From an uncultured Aquimarina sp. (GTDB lineage: Bacteria; Bacteroidota; Bacteroidia; Flavobacteriales; Flavobacteriaceae): a stretch of 64,000 bases of DNA. The stretch spans positions 62,001 through 126,000 of the forward strand of contig CANMWA010000005.1 in the NCBI GenBank assembly GCA_947501475.1, read 5' to 3'. The notes beneath the pieces are model-generated. The model was given only the letters and a program-made list of their open reading frames with translations. It was not told the origin of the DNA and did no database searches. Shown piece by piece: positions 1 to 8,465 of this stretch (positions are counted from its first letter, which is position 1; each line of letters starts with the position of its first letter). Made by a program: the position numbers and the translations under genes.

Positions 1-1
1 G

Positions 2-388
2 GGAGGTGATGACTACCTGCAAGAGTTAATTTTGTCATCAAATTTATCTCCTATTATGTTTTTATTGCTAGTAATGATAGTGATTTTTATAGCAGGGTTC
101 TTTATCGATTTTATTGAAATCGTTTTTATCATTGTACCAGTAGTGACACCTATTTTTAATGCACTAGATATGAACATGCTTTGGGTAGGAATACTGATTG
201 CTTTAAATCTCCAAACATCATTTCTAACTCCGCCTTTTGGGTTTGCATTATTTTATCTCAAAGGAGTGGCACCCCTTCAAGTTAAAACAAGTCAAATTTA
301 TAGAGGAATTGTACCCTTCATTATCATTCAATTATGTATAGTAGGATTAGTGGTATTCTTTCCTGAAATTATCTTTCTTTCAAAATAA
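2..388 (+). CDS. TRAP transporter large permease (DctM family), C-terminal part
   Basis: The reading frame is open from the first bases of the window, so the gene begins upstream and only about 128 residues are seen. They are almost wholly hydrophobic, with three to four membrane segments. A segment reading FIDFIEIVFIIVPVVTPIF fits the conserved DctM-type motif around a membrane-embedded D-E pair. The last helix ends in a short tail. The protein would be the sodium- or proton-coupled membrane subunit of a tripartite ATP-independent periplasmic transporter. The next gene, 19 bases on, encodes the matching binding protein, which makes the call secure. The substrate cannot be told from this part. 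Confidence 0.85.
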   Translation, partial: GGDDYLQELILSSNLSPIMFLLLVMIVIFIAGFFIDFIEIVFIIVPVVTPIFNALDMNMLWVGILIALNLQTSFLTPPFGFALFYLKGVAPLQVKTSQIYRGIVPFIIIQLCIVGLVVFFPEIIFLSK

Positions 389-407
389 AACTTTAAAAAA
401 CTAAAAA

Positions 408-1520
408 ATGAAAATAATTCATAGTATTACAAAAATGGTAGTAGCCTTAATGGTATTGCTACTAGTAGGTTGTGGTGGAGAAAACACCTCTGGCGATACA
501 TCGGTTACTGGAGCAGTGAAACCTGCCAAAAAGTACAATTGGAAAATGACAACAACCTGGCCACCAAATTTCCCTGTGCTTGGTGAAGCTGCCAATAAAT
601 ATGCAGAATGGGTTGAAGAATTGTCTAATGGGGAAATTAAAATCAAAGTCTATGGAGGAGGCGAGTTGGTGCCGCCTTTAGAGGCATTTGATGCGGTTTC
701 TAACGGAACAATAGAAATGGGATCGGGGGCATCTTATTATTGGGCAGGAAAAACCCCAGCGGCTCAATTCTTTTGCGCGGTTCCTTTTGGAATGAATAGT
801 CAACAAATCACATCTTGGTTAGAAACCGGAGGCGGATACGAGTTATGGAAAAAAACATATGCTAAGTTTAATCTTGTACCCTTTATGGGAGGTAATACAG
901 GAGTACAAATGGGAGGTTGGTTTAATAGAGAAATTAACTCTGTTGATGATTTTAAAGGATTAAAAATGAGACTACCAGGAATTGGCGGGAAAGTCTTAGA
1001 AAAAGCTGGTGGAGCAGCGGTTCTGGTTGCTGGTGGTGAAATTTATACGAGTTTAGAAAGAGGCGTTATTGATGCTACAGAATGGATTGGCCCATATCAT
1101 GATTATAAAATGGGATTTCATAAAATTGCAAAATATTACTACACTCCAGGATGGCATGAACCAGGATCTCAAATGGAATTTTTCATAAATAAAAAAACTC
1201 ACGATAAATTACCTCCTCACTTGCAGGCTATATTAGAAGCAGCTTCTAAGCGAGTACAGGTTTGGATGCTTGCCGAGTTTGATCGGCAGAATGGTATTTT
1301 CTTAGATAAGTTGGTAAATGAAGAAGGTGTTCAAATTAGAGAATTTTCTAAAGAAACATTAGATGTGTTAAGGACATATACAGATGAAGCGATACAAGAA
1401 ATGATTGGTGATGACCCTTTGTCAAAAGAGGTATATGAAAGTTACTCTAACTTTCAAAATAGAGTTTCTAAATGGTCAGAGGTAACCGAAAAAGCGTATT
1501 ATAATAAAATACAGAAGTAA
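408..1520 (+). CDS. TRAP transporter substrate-binding lipoprotein, TakP/SmoM-like
   Basis: This 370-residue protein has a signal peptide with a lipobox ending in VGC (Cys22), so it is probably membrane-anchored rather than free in the periplasm. The rest is a DctP-type binding protein: TTTWPPNFPVLGEAANKYAE near the start, a central GLKMRLPG with the substrate-binding Arg, and SLERGVIDATEWIGPY. The EW pair and the PGWHEPG segment resemble the TakP group, which binds 2-oxo acids, mannitol-type or chloroaromatic acids with a metal. It follows the permease by 19 bases and forms one transport operon. A 2-oxo acid substrate is inference, though pyruvate carboxylase lies nearby. A strong hairpin follows the stop. 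Confidence 0.85.
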   Translation: MKIIHSITKMVVALMVLLLVGCGGENTSGDTSVTGAVKPAKKYNWKMTTTWPPNFPVLGEAANKYAEWVEELSNGEIKIKVYGGGELVPPLEAFDAVSNGTIEMGSGASYYWAGKTPAAQFFCAVPFGMNSQQITSWLETGGGYELWKKTYAKFNLVPFMGGNTGVQMGGWFNREINSVDDFKGLKMRLPGIGGKVLEKAGGAAVLVAGGEIYTSLERGVIDATEWIGPYHDYKMGFHKIAKYYYTPGWHEPGSQMEFFINKKTHDKLPPHLQAILEAASKRVQVWMLAEFDRQNGIFLDKLVNEEGVQIREFSKETLDVLRTYTDEAIQEMIGDDPLSKEVYESYSNFQNRVSKWSEVTEKAYYNKIQK

Positions 1521-1526
1521 TTAAGA

Positions 1527-1557
1527 AAGCCGTTTTAGGCAATCCCTAAAACGGCTT
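1527..1557 (+). terminator. Hairpin after the TRAP operon
   Basis: A perfect 13-bp stem (1527-1539 with 1545-1557) and a five-base loop follow the stop codon by six bases. No long T run follows, so it may end transcription weakly or protect the 3' end. It also lies 31 bases beyond the 3' end of the converging lipoprotein gene and could serve both. Confidence 0.65.
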
Positions 1558-1587
1558 ATATGTATGTATGGTGTATGATCAATATAA

Positions 1588-2430
1588 TTATAGATCAATT
1601 GTAGTTTCATTACCATCACTATCTGTTAATGTAGCTTTATCATCACATTCACCATTACCATAATCCAAAGTGCTTTTTTTGCTGTTTGAGTTATTAACAA
1701 CAACTCCGCTTACAATATAAGTACAACTATTATTAATTCGTAGAGGTGTTGTAATTTCGGTTGAGTATTGATCGTTATTACTAAATTTAGCAGTGCTGGT
1801 TCCCGAGGTCTGAGAATAAAATTCAAAATCTACTGGACCACCAGTATCATTTCCAAATACAAATTCGAAAGTTAGATTTGTTTCGGTAACAGCACTAATA
1901 GTATCACTCCATGTAAATGTATAGTTAGAAGTTGTAACAAAACTAAAATTTGGATTAGTCTCATTTGTAGAGAACCTAGAAATTGCATTACCATTAACAA
2001 TAATGTCATTAAACTTAAAGTCCTCTAGAGTATAGTTAATCTCTATATTGTTTCCAGCTAATGCATCAAGGTTAAAGCTAATACGCATGATTCCTGAAAC
2101 GATATCTTTACTATCCAACGTGCAATCTGCACCAAAATTAATAGTAATGACTTTGTTTGTACCTATTTCCTCTACAGTAGTTGCACCGCAGTCAGGCATT
2201 TTTGCACTAAGCTTTGGGGTACTATTTGCAACAGATTGTGTGTTAAATGATTCTTGCATTAAATCATTAATTTTTCTTGTTGCAGCTTCAAATTCTGCAA
2301 ATTGATCGTCAGTAGTAACATCACCAGTAGGAATCTGATCTGTATTGTCATTATCATCGTCACTACAACTAGTAAATAAAATACTAGTTATGAATAATAT
2401 ACCTAAGAAAGTATGAATTCTATTTTTCAT
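1588..2430 (-). CDS. Lipoprotein of unknown function
   Basis: The 280-residue protein starts with a signal peptide and lipobox ending in TSC (Cys22), followed by an acidic SDDDNDN tether typical of Bacteroidetes surface or periplasmic lipoproteins. The mature part is Asn/Thr/Ser-rich and predicted mostly beta: a region with alternating N, T and F (about 110-215) suggests a beta-sandwich or barrel. It ends with CTYIVSGVV and YGNGECDDKAT, and contains a MPDCGATTVEE stretch; such paired cysteines could form disulfides. It stands alone and converges on the TRAP operon. I do not recognise the family. The ATG at 2430 is the only start giving a full signal peptide. Confidence 0.7.
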   Translation of the reverse strand: MKNRIHTFLGILFITSILFTSCSDDDNDNTDQIPTGDVTTDDQFAEFEAATRKINDLMQESFNTQSVANSTPKLSAKMPDCGATTVEEIGTNKVITINFGADCTLDSKDIVSGIMRISFNLDALAGNNIEINYTLEDFKFNDIIVNGNAISRFSTNETNPNFSFVTTSNYTFTWSDTISAVTETNLTFEFVFGNDTGGPVDFEFYSQTSGTSTAKFSNNDQYSTEITTPLRINNSCTYIVSGVVVNNSNSKKSTLDYGNGECDDKATLTDSDGNETTIDL

Positions 2431-2595
2431 ATTTTAAAAGTTTAAAAATGTTTATTTGATACTACAACGCTTTGTATATCTTCATCTTATACTTGATGTA
2501 GTTAATTTGTGTTAAATTTATGTTAGGGTAAATATAGTTGTAAATAAAATTGAGTCACAATATATAGTATTTTGACTTATATATTTTGAATATTC

Positions 2596-2628
2596 TATTG
2601 CAAAGAAATTTTCTTATCAATATCTTCG
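2596..2628 (+). promoter_or_regulatory. Candidate promoter of pyruvate carboxylase
   Basis: TATCTTCG (2621-2628) matches the Bacteroidetes -7 box TAnnTTTG with one mismatch, and TATTG (2596-2600) lies 20 bases upstream where TTTG is expected. Transcription would begin near 2635, so the upstream ATG there would be almost leaderless. This favours the ATG at 2674. Confidence 0.4.
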
Positions 2629-2673
2629 CAGCGAATGTTCGCTAAAAATGAATTAAATTCTAAATTTTATAGT

Positions 2674-5600
2674 ATGCAAATCAAAAAGGTTTTAGTCGCC
2701 AATCGAGGTGAGATCGCAATCAGAATTTTTAGAGCTTGTACAGAGATTGGTTTAAAGACCGTAGGAGTGTATACGTACGAAGATCGATATTCATTACACC
2801 GCTATAAAGCAGATGAGGCCTATCAAATTGGTGAAAATCATGAACCATTAAAACCCTACTTAAACATAGATGCAATTATAAAAGTTGCTAAAAAAAATAA
2901 TGTAGATGCTATTCATCCTGGATATGGGTTTCTTTCTGAAAATGCCGAATTTGCACAACAATGTCTTGAGAATGATATCATTTTCATTGGCCCAAAAGTA
3001 TCTGTTCTGCGTTCTTTGGGAGATAAGATCACTGCAAAGAAAGTTGCAATAGATAACAATATTCCTATTATTCAAAGTAATAAAGAAGACCTAACCGATA
3101 TTAAAATAGCAATTAAAGAAGCAAAGCGTATAGGTTTTCCTGTAATGCTTAAAGCTGCTTCTGGTGGTGGCGGTCGAGGTATGCGTGTGATTAGAAATGA
3201 AGAAGAACTCGAAAAAGCATTTCCCGAATCTCGTAGAGAAGCCCTTAATGCTTTTGGTGATGATACCGTATTTTTAGAAAAATTTGTTGAAAACCCAAAA
3301 CATATAGAGATACAAATAGTAGCCGATCACCATGGTAATATGGTGCATTTATTCGAGCGAGATTGCTCGGTGCAAAGGCGATATCAAAAAGTAATTGAAT
3401 ATGCTCCTTCTTTTGGTGTTCCTTCAGCTACATTACAAAGTTTATACAAATATGCATTGGATATTTGTAAAGCTGTAGATTATAATAATATTGGTACCGT
3501 AGAATTTTTGGTTGATGATGATGGAAGTATTTATTTTATTGAAGTAAATCCAAGAGTACAGGTAGAGCATACCGTTACAGAGATTGTTACAGGTATTGAT
3601 CTCATTAAAGCGCAGATTTTTATTGCGGGTGGTTATAAATTATCTGATAAGCAGATAAAAATAGAAAGTCAAGAGAATCTTAAGACCAATGGTTTTGCAT
3701 TGCAATGTAGAATTACAACCGAAGATCCTGAAAATGATTTTAAACCAGATTATGGTACTATTACAACATATCGAAGCGCCTCGGGATTCGGGATTCGATT
3801 AGATGCAGGTAGCGTATATCAAGGAGTAACCATTTCGCCATTCTTCGATTCTATGCTGGTTAAGGTTTCTGCAAATAGTAGAACGTTAGATGGAGCATGT
3901 AGAAAAATGCGTAGAGCACTTTCAGAATTTAGAATTCGCGGGGTGAAAACAAATATGCCTTTTTTGGATAATATCCTTAATCATGATACTTTTAGAAAAG
4001 GCAAAGTAACGGTTAATTTTATTCGAGATACTAAATCATTATTTACTATCAGAGAACCTCGTAACCGAGCTACTAAACTGGTCAATTTTTTAGGAGATGT
4101 AATTGTTAACGGAAACCCAGATGTAAAGAAATTTGATCCAACCAAAACATTTGTAACACCGATAATACCAAAATTTGAAGAAAGTGCACCATATCCTAAA
4201 GGGACCAAGGATCTTTTAACCGAATTAGGTCCCGAAAAGTTCGCTTCATGGCTTAAGAACGAAAAAAAGGTTCATTTCACAGATACAACTATGCGAGATG
4301 CCCATCAAAGTTTGTTGGCAACCAGAATGCGTACCTACGATATGCTTAAAGTAGCAGAAGGATTTGCCAAAAATCATCCAGAAATGTTTAGTATGGAAGT
4401 TTGGGGGGGAGCAACATTTGATGTTTGTCTTCGGTTTTTAAGAGAAAATCCTTGGGAACGACTTCGAGAATTGCGAAAAGCTATGCCTAATCTATTATTG
4501 CAAATGCTCATTAGAGGATCAAACGGAGTAGGATATACTGCCTATCCAGATAATTTGATAGGTAAGTTTGTAGAGCAATCCTGGGAGAATGGAGTAGATG
4601 TATTCAGGATTTTTGATTCGCTTAACTGGATGAAATCTATTGCTCCTTGTATAGAGCATGTGCGAACAAGAACTAATGGATTAGCAGAGGGATCTTTATG
4701 TTATACAGGTGATATTCTAGATCCTAAACGCACAAAATATACGCTCGATTATTATATTCAATTAGCAAAAGATATAGAAAATGCAGGGGCGCATATTATA
4801 GGAATTAAGGATATGGCAGGTTTATTAAAACCGTATGCTGCTTACGAACTGGTTTCGGCATTAAAATCAGAAATTAATATCCCAATTCATTTACATACAC
4901 ATGATACATCATCAGTACAATCGGCTACATATCTTAAAGCGATCGAAGCAGGAGTAGATGTAATAGATGTTGCACTTGGCGGCTTATCAGGCTTAACAGC
5001 ACAACCCAATTTTAATGCAATAGTTGAAATGTTGAAATTTCACGAACGTGAAAATGCTTTCGATATCAAAAAACTGAATGAATATTCAAATTATTGGGAA
5101 TCGGTTCGAGATCATTATTATGTTTTTGAATCTGGTTTAAAAGCAGGTACAGGAGAGGTGTATCAACATGAAATACCAGGTGGGCAGTACTCTAACTTAA
5201 AACCACAGGCTCAAGCCTTGGGGTTGTCTGATCGTTTTCATGAAATAACAAAAATGTATGGAGAGGTAAATAAACTATTTGGAGATGTCGTAAAAGTAAC
5301 ACCAAGTTCTAAAGTAGTAGGGGATATGGCACAGTACCTGGTGAGTAATAATTTGACTATCGAAGACGTAAAAGAGCGTGGTGAAACCATTTCTTTTCCT
5401 CAATCTGTAATGAGTTTTTTCAAAGGAGAATTAGGGCAACCAGTAGGTGGATTTCCAAAAGCACTACAAAAATCTGTGCTTAAGGATCAAAAACCATTTA
5501 CAGACAGACCTAATGCACATTTAGAACCTGTAGATTTTGAAACAGAATTTAAAGATTTTGTAAAAGTATTTAAGAAAGGAATGGGGCGAGAATTGGATAT

Positions 5601-6126
5601 CACTGATTTTCTTTCATATAAATTGTATCCAAAAGTATTTACTGGCGCATACAATCACCATATTAAGTATGGTAATGTAATGAGTATCCCTTCTAGAAAT
5701 TTCTTTTACGGAATGACTCCAGAAGAAGAAATCATAGTAAAATTAGATCAAGGAAAAACACTCCTGGTGCAATTGGTTTCTATTGGGGACCCTAATGAGG
5801 ATGGTAAAGTCACTGTTTTCTTTAAGATAAATGGACAAACGCGTAATGTAGATGTGCAGGATAACTCGATTAAAGTAGATAAAGTTGTTCACGCAAAAGT
5901 CGATAAAGCAAATACTAAGCAAATAGGAGCACCACTACAAGGTTCTTTATCTTCAATTTTAGTAAAAGCTGGACAAGAAGTTAAAAAGAATGAGCCATTG
6001 TTTATCATTGAAGCCATGAAAATGGAAACGACCATCACTGCTAATGAAGATGCTGTAATTAAAAAGATAGTATTAAAACCAGGAACTATGGTCGAAGCAG
6101 ATGATTTGATTGTGGTATTAAAATGA
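2674..6126 (+). CDS. pyc: Pyruvate carboxylase
   Basis: This 1150-residue protein has the full single-chain pyruvate carboxylase plan. An N-terminal biotin carboxylase starts at KKVLVANRGEIAIRIFRAC and holds AASGGGGRGMR (ATP loop) and EVNPRVQVEHTVTE. A central carboxyltransferase barrel starts at FTDTTMRDAHQSLLATRMRT. A PYC/OADA domain follows, and the biotinyl domain carries EAMKMET with Lys1116 as the biotin site. It converts pyruvate and bicarbonate to oxaloacetate with ATP in the cytoplasm, refilling the TCA cycle. The length is normal for the family. An in-frame ATG at 2635 would add 13 residues with no homology; the start at 2674 fits the family and the promoter. It is a single-gene unit. 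Confidence 0.96.
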   Translation: MQIKKVLVANRGEIAIRIFRACTEIGLKTVGVYTYEDRYSLHRYKADEAYQIGENHEPLKPYLNIDAIIKVAKKNNVDAIHPGYGFLSENAEFAQQCLENDIIFIGPKVSVLRSLGDKITAKKVAIDNNIPIIQSNKEDLTDIKIAIKEAKRIGFPVMLKAASGGGGRGMRVIRNEEELEKAFPESRREALNAFGDDTVFLEKFVENPKHIEIQIVADHHGNMVHLFERDCSVQRRYQKVIEYAPSFGVPSATLQSLYKYALDICKAVDYNNIGTVEFLVDDDGSIYFIEVNPRVQVEHTVTEIVTGIDLIKAQIFIAGGYKLSDKQIKIESQENLKTNGFALQCRITTEDPENDFKPDYGTITTYRSASGFGIRLDAGSVYQGVTISPFFDSMLVKVSANSRTLDGACRKMRRALSEFRIRGVKTNMPFLDNILNHDTFRKGKVTVNFIRDTKSLFTIREPRNRATKLVNFLGDVIVNGNPDVKKFDPTKTFVTPIIPKFEESAPYPKGTKDLLTELGPEKFASWLKNEKKVHFTDTTMRDAHQSLLATRMRTYDMLKVAEGFAKNHPEMFSMEVWGGATFDVCLRFLRENPWERLRELRKAMPNLLLQMLIRGSNGVGYTAYPDNLIGKFVEQSWENGVDVFRIFDSLNWMKSIAPCIEHVRTRTNGLAEGSLCYTGDILDPKRTKYTLDYYIQLAKDIENAGAHIIGIKDMAGLLKPYAAYELVSALKSEINIPIHLHTHDTSSVQSATYLKAIEAGVDVIDVALGGLSGLTAQPNFNAIVEMLKFHERENAFDIKKLNEYSNYWESVRDHYYVFESGLKAGTGEVYQHEIPGGQYSNLKPQAQALGLSDRFHEITKMYGEVNKLFGDVVKVTPSSKVVGDMAQYLVSNNLTIEDVKERGETISFPQSVMSFFKGELGQPVGGFPKALQKSVLKDQKPFTDRPNAHLEPVDFETEFKDFVKVFKKGMGRELDITDFLSYKLYPKVFTGAYNHHIKYGNVMSIPSRNFFYGMTPEEEIIVKLDQGKTLLVQLVSIGDPNEDGKVTVFFKINGQTRNVDVQDNSIKVDKVVHAKVDKANTKQIGAPLQGSLSSILVKAGQEVKKNEPLFIIEAMKMETTITANEDAVIKKIVLKPGTMVEADDLIVVLK

Positions 6127-6528
6127 ATATAAAAAGGTGTAGGTCCCTTTTCACAATAAATTAATTTATAATCGAAATGACAAGGAGCATTTGGTTCAAG
6201 AGAACGATTACAAGGTTGAGTCTCGTTGTCATTTCCACCTTGAATTGCTTTTTGTTTTTTCATTCTTATTATTCTTCCACTTTTATATAATTGATTTTTT
6301 TTGAATATAACACATTGATAATATGTTTTTTAATTAAAAATCTGTACTTTTAGTTGATAGTTATAATCCTACCCACTTTATAATAATGGATAATTTGATA
6401 TACCATTATTATTTCTAATATTTCAAACACTACCTATTTTTTGAATAGAAATCTAAATGATTACCTATAGACATAAGCCTTGGTGTCTTAAAATTTCAAG
6501 GATTTTTAATCTTAATTTATTTGTTATT
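6127..6528. other. 402-bp gap with one inverted repeat
   Basis: No convincing gene is seen between pyc and the small peptide gene. The first half holds an inverted repeat (6174-6187 with 6222-6235). The second half is very AT-rich and probably holds the peptide gene promoter, but I cannot place one that fits both boxes. Confidence 0.5.
6174..6235. repeat. Inverted repeat downstream of pyc
   Basis: The arms GAAATGACAAGGAG (6174-6187) and CTCGTTGTCATTTC (6222-6235) pair at 13 of 14 positions with a 34-base spacer. The GTCATTTC core is common in scattered intergenic repeats of flavobacteria. It may also act as a 3' structure for pyc. Confidence 0.5.
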
Positions 6529-6789
6529 ATGTTTAAAAAACTTTTAAAATTAGAAGGAGCTCAAAAGATTAGTAGAAAAGAACAAAAATCTATTTCTGGA
6601 GGTGGGTCAAGAGGAAACTGCTATCCTTTTTTCCATTTAGGAAGTTGTAGATTTAACTGTAGTTGCCCCAGTACTAGAGCTAAACAGCCTTCTGGCGCTA
6701 GTCAGTACTGCTTATTAAACTACCCTGCAATTATTTATAATGCAAGACAGTGCGGCGGAGGCGGTGGTGGAATAGAAATAGATGCTTAG
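6529..6789 (+). CDS. Double-glycine-leader peptide precursor with six cysteines
   Basis: The 86-residue product has a charged amphipathic leader (MFKKLLKLEGAQKIS, then RKEQKSISGG) ending in a Gly-Gly site at 24-25. This is the leader type of Bacteroidetes bacteriocin-like peptides that are cut and exported by peptidase-containing ABC transporters. The core of about 60 residues has six cysteines (31, 40, 44, 46, 61, 75), enough for three disulfides or for thioether links, and a run of six glycines near the end. An ATG at 6457 would add 24 residues of unlike character and hide the leader, so 6529 is chosen. No modifying enzyme or exporter lies nearby. The activity is unknown; antimicrobial or signalling roles are inference. 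Confidence 0.7.
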   Translation: MFKKLLKLEGAQKISRKEQKSISGGGSRGNCYPFFHLGSCRFNCSCPSTRAKQPSGASQYCLLNYPAIIYNARQCGGGGGGIEIDA

Positions 6790-6828
6790 CTATAAGTGAA
6801 TTAATATTGTAAAACGCATTAAAGTAAA

Positions 6829-6859
6829 AAGAATCATATCGTAGATATGGTTCTTTTTT
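6829..6859 (+). terminator. Rho-independent terminator of the peptide gene
   Basis: A 12-bp stem (6829-6840 with 6844-6855, one G-T pair) with a three-base loop is followed by a run of T. It ends the transcript 40 bases after the stop codon. Confidence 0.85.
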
Positions 6860-6950
6860 GTATTTATTATGGTTGTATCCTGATTAAGTTCTTTGTAGTT
6901 TCCAAAATCTTTTTATTTTTACTAAAAAGTAGAAAACACCCCGGGAAACC

Positions 6951-8465
6951 TTGAAAATCAAACCTATTCAAATATCGTTATTCATCCTGTTCATATTAGG
7001 AGGATTATTTGGGCTTATGTTTTTAAGTCAAAAAGGAGGTGTACAAAAAGAGCAAACTCAAGATGATGGGTTTTCTTATGAGGGTATTTCTTTAAAATAT
7101 CCAACCTATCGCACTTTTCTTGAGTTAGAGAAAAAACAAGATTCATCACTTACAAGACAAGATATTCTCGAGGTTACAGAAATTGTTACCCCTCTAGAAA
7201 TTGAAACTACTGAGGGTGATGAAAATATTGCCGTAGTAGAACAGATCAAGCAGTTGCCAGATTTTTCTAAAATTGACACCACTAGGCTCGTTAGAATAAA
7301 ATACCCTGACGCGAATCCTGATTTTGTTAACGAATTAAGAAATAAACTTACCTCTCGATCTTGTAGAATACTACATTATGGAGATTCACAAATAGAAGGC
7401 GATCGTATAACTGCTTATTTGAGAAATAGACTGCAGCACATGTATGGGGGTAGTGGCCCTGGATTTATTCCTATTTTACCGGTATACAGGCAAATAAGTG
7501 CTATTGTCGAACCTACTGAAAATTGGGAACGATATGCATTTTTTGATCCTACCAAGAAGAAGTTTTCTCATAGAAAATACGGTACATATCTTTCGGTATC
7601 ACGTTTTACAGAGTACCAAAAAACACTTCCAGATAGTGCGGCTATTGATTCTTTACCTCTAATTAAAGCTTCAGTTATTATCGGTAAATCAAAAAAAACC
7701 TATGCAAAGTTTAGAAGATTTACAAATATTGGACTGCACTATGGTAATAGTAATTTTCCTATCAAAATATCAGTGTATAATGATGGTACTTTGATTCAGC
7801 AAGACAGTTTAATTACAGATGGTGCTTATCATCAATATAAGATAAGAACATCAGTAACTCCAACCAATCTCAAGATCGAACTCGAAGGTAAAGTAAGTGC
7901 CGATTTTTACGGGCTAACCCTTGATGGTGGTTCAAAAGTGCAGATGGATAATGTGGCAATGCGTGGTGCTTCAGGGACTATTTTTGCAAGCTCTAATTCG
8001 ACAACGTATAGACGTATGGTAAAACAACTAAAACCTAAAATTGTTATTATGCAATATGGAGGTAACACCATGCCATACCTTAAAGATTCTACCGATGTCG
8101 ATAAATATGCAAAACGTATTGCTGGACAAGTAAATTGGATTAGAAGACGAGCAAAAAATACTAATTTTATATTTATAGGACCCACAGATATGTGCCTTCC
8201 GGTAAATGGTAATATGGAGACCTACCCATTATTACCGTATCTTAACTCTAAATTAATGGAGACTTGCCTTGATAATAATGTTGCTTACTGGAGTATGTAC
8301 GATGCTATGGGAGGAAAAGGCTCTATGAAATTGTGGGTTGAAGAAAAACTTACCGCCAAAGATTATATGCATTTTACCTGGAAAGGAACCAAAATAATTT
8401 CAGAACTATTTTTTACAGCCCTATACCTTGACCTCAAAGAACCTGATACTAATGATGACGCGTAA
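6951..8465 (+). CDS. SGNH/GDSL-like hydrolase, membrane-anchored (O-acetylation cluster)
   Basis: The 504-residue protein has one N-terminal membrane segment (about 7-26) and a long linker, then an SGNH domain. Block I is HYGDSQIEGD with nucleophile Ser146; block III is degenerate (MQYGGNT rather than GxND); block V is KDYMHFT with Asp471 and His474. It lies outside the inner membrane. Together with a second SGNH protein and an MBOAT protein, all overlapping, it forms an alginate/peptidoglycan-type O-acetylation set: MBOAT moves acetyl groups across the membrane and SGNH proteins transfer them to sugars. The start is TTG at 6951; the next ATG (7017) would cut the membrane anchor. The target polysaccharide is unknown. 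Confidence 0.8.
   Translation: MKIKPIQISLFILFILGGLFGLMFLSQKGGVQKEQTQDDGFSYEGISLKYPTYRTFLELEKKQDSSLTRQDILEVTEIVTPLEIETTEGDENIAVVEQIKQLPDFSKIDTTRLVRIKYPDANPDFVNELRNKLTSRSCRILHYGDSQIEGDRITAYLRNRLQHMYGGSGPGFIPILPVYRQISAIVEPTENWERYAFFDPTKKKFSHRKYGTYLSVSRFTEYQKTLPDSAAIDSLPLIKASVIIGKSKKTYAKFRRFTNIGLHYGNSNFPIKISVYNDGTLIQQDSLITDGAYHQYKIRTSVTPTNLKIELEGKVSADFYGLTLDGGSKVQMDNVAMRGASGTIFASSNSTTYRRMVKQLKPKIVIMQYGGNTMPYLKDSTDVDKYAKRIAGQVNWIRRRAKNTNFIFIGPTDMCLPVNGNMETYPLLPYLNSKLMETCLDNNVAYWSMYDAMGGKGSMKLWVEEKLTAKDYMHFTWKGTKIISELFFTALYLDLKEPDTNDDA

Noticed and set aside
2635..2673. Upstream ATG for pyruvate carboxylase
   Set aside because: It would lie at the predicted transcription start and adds 13 residues not seen in the family.
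5889..6263. Minus-strand frame of 124 codons over the pyc 3' end
   Set aside because: Most of it is antisense to the biotinyl domain of pyruvate carboxylase and the rest covers an inverted repeat.
6457..6528. Longer start for the small cysteine-rich peptide
   Set aside because: The extra 24 residues would precede and disrupt the typical double-glycine leader.
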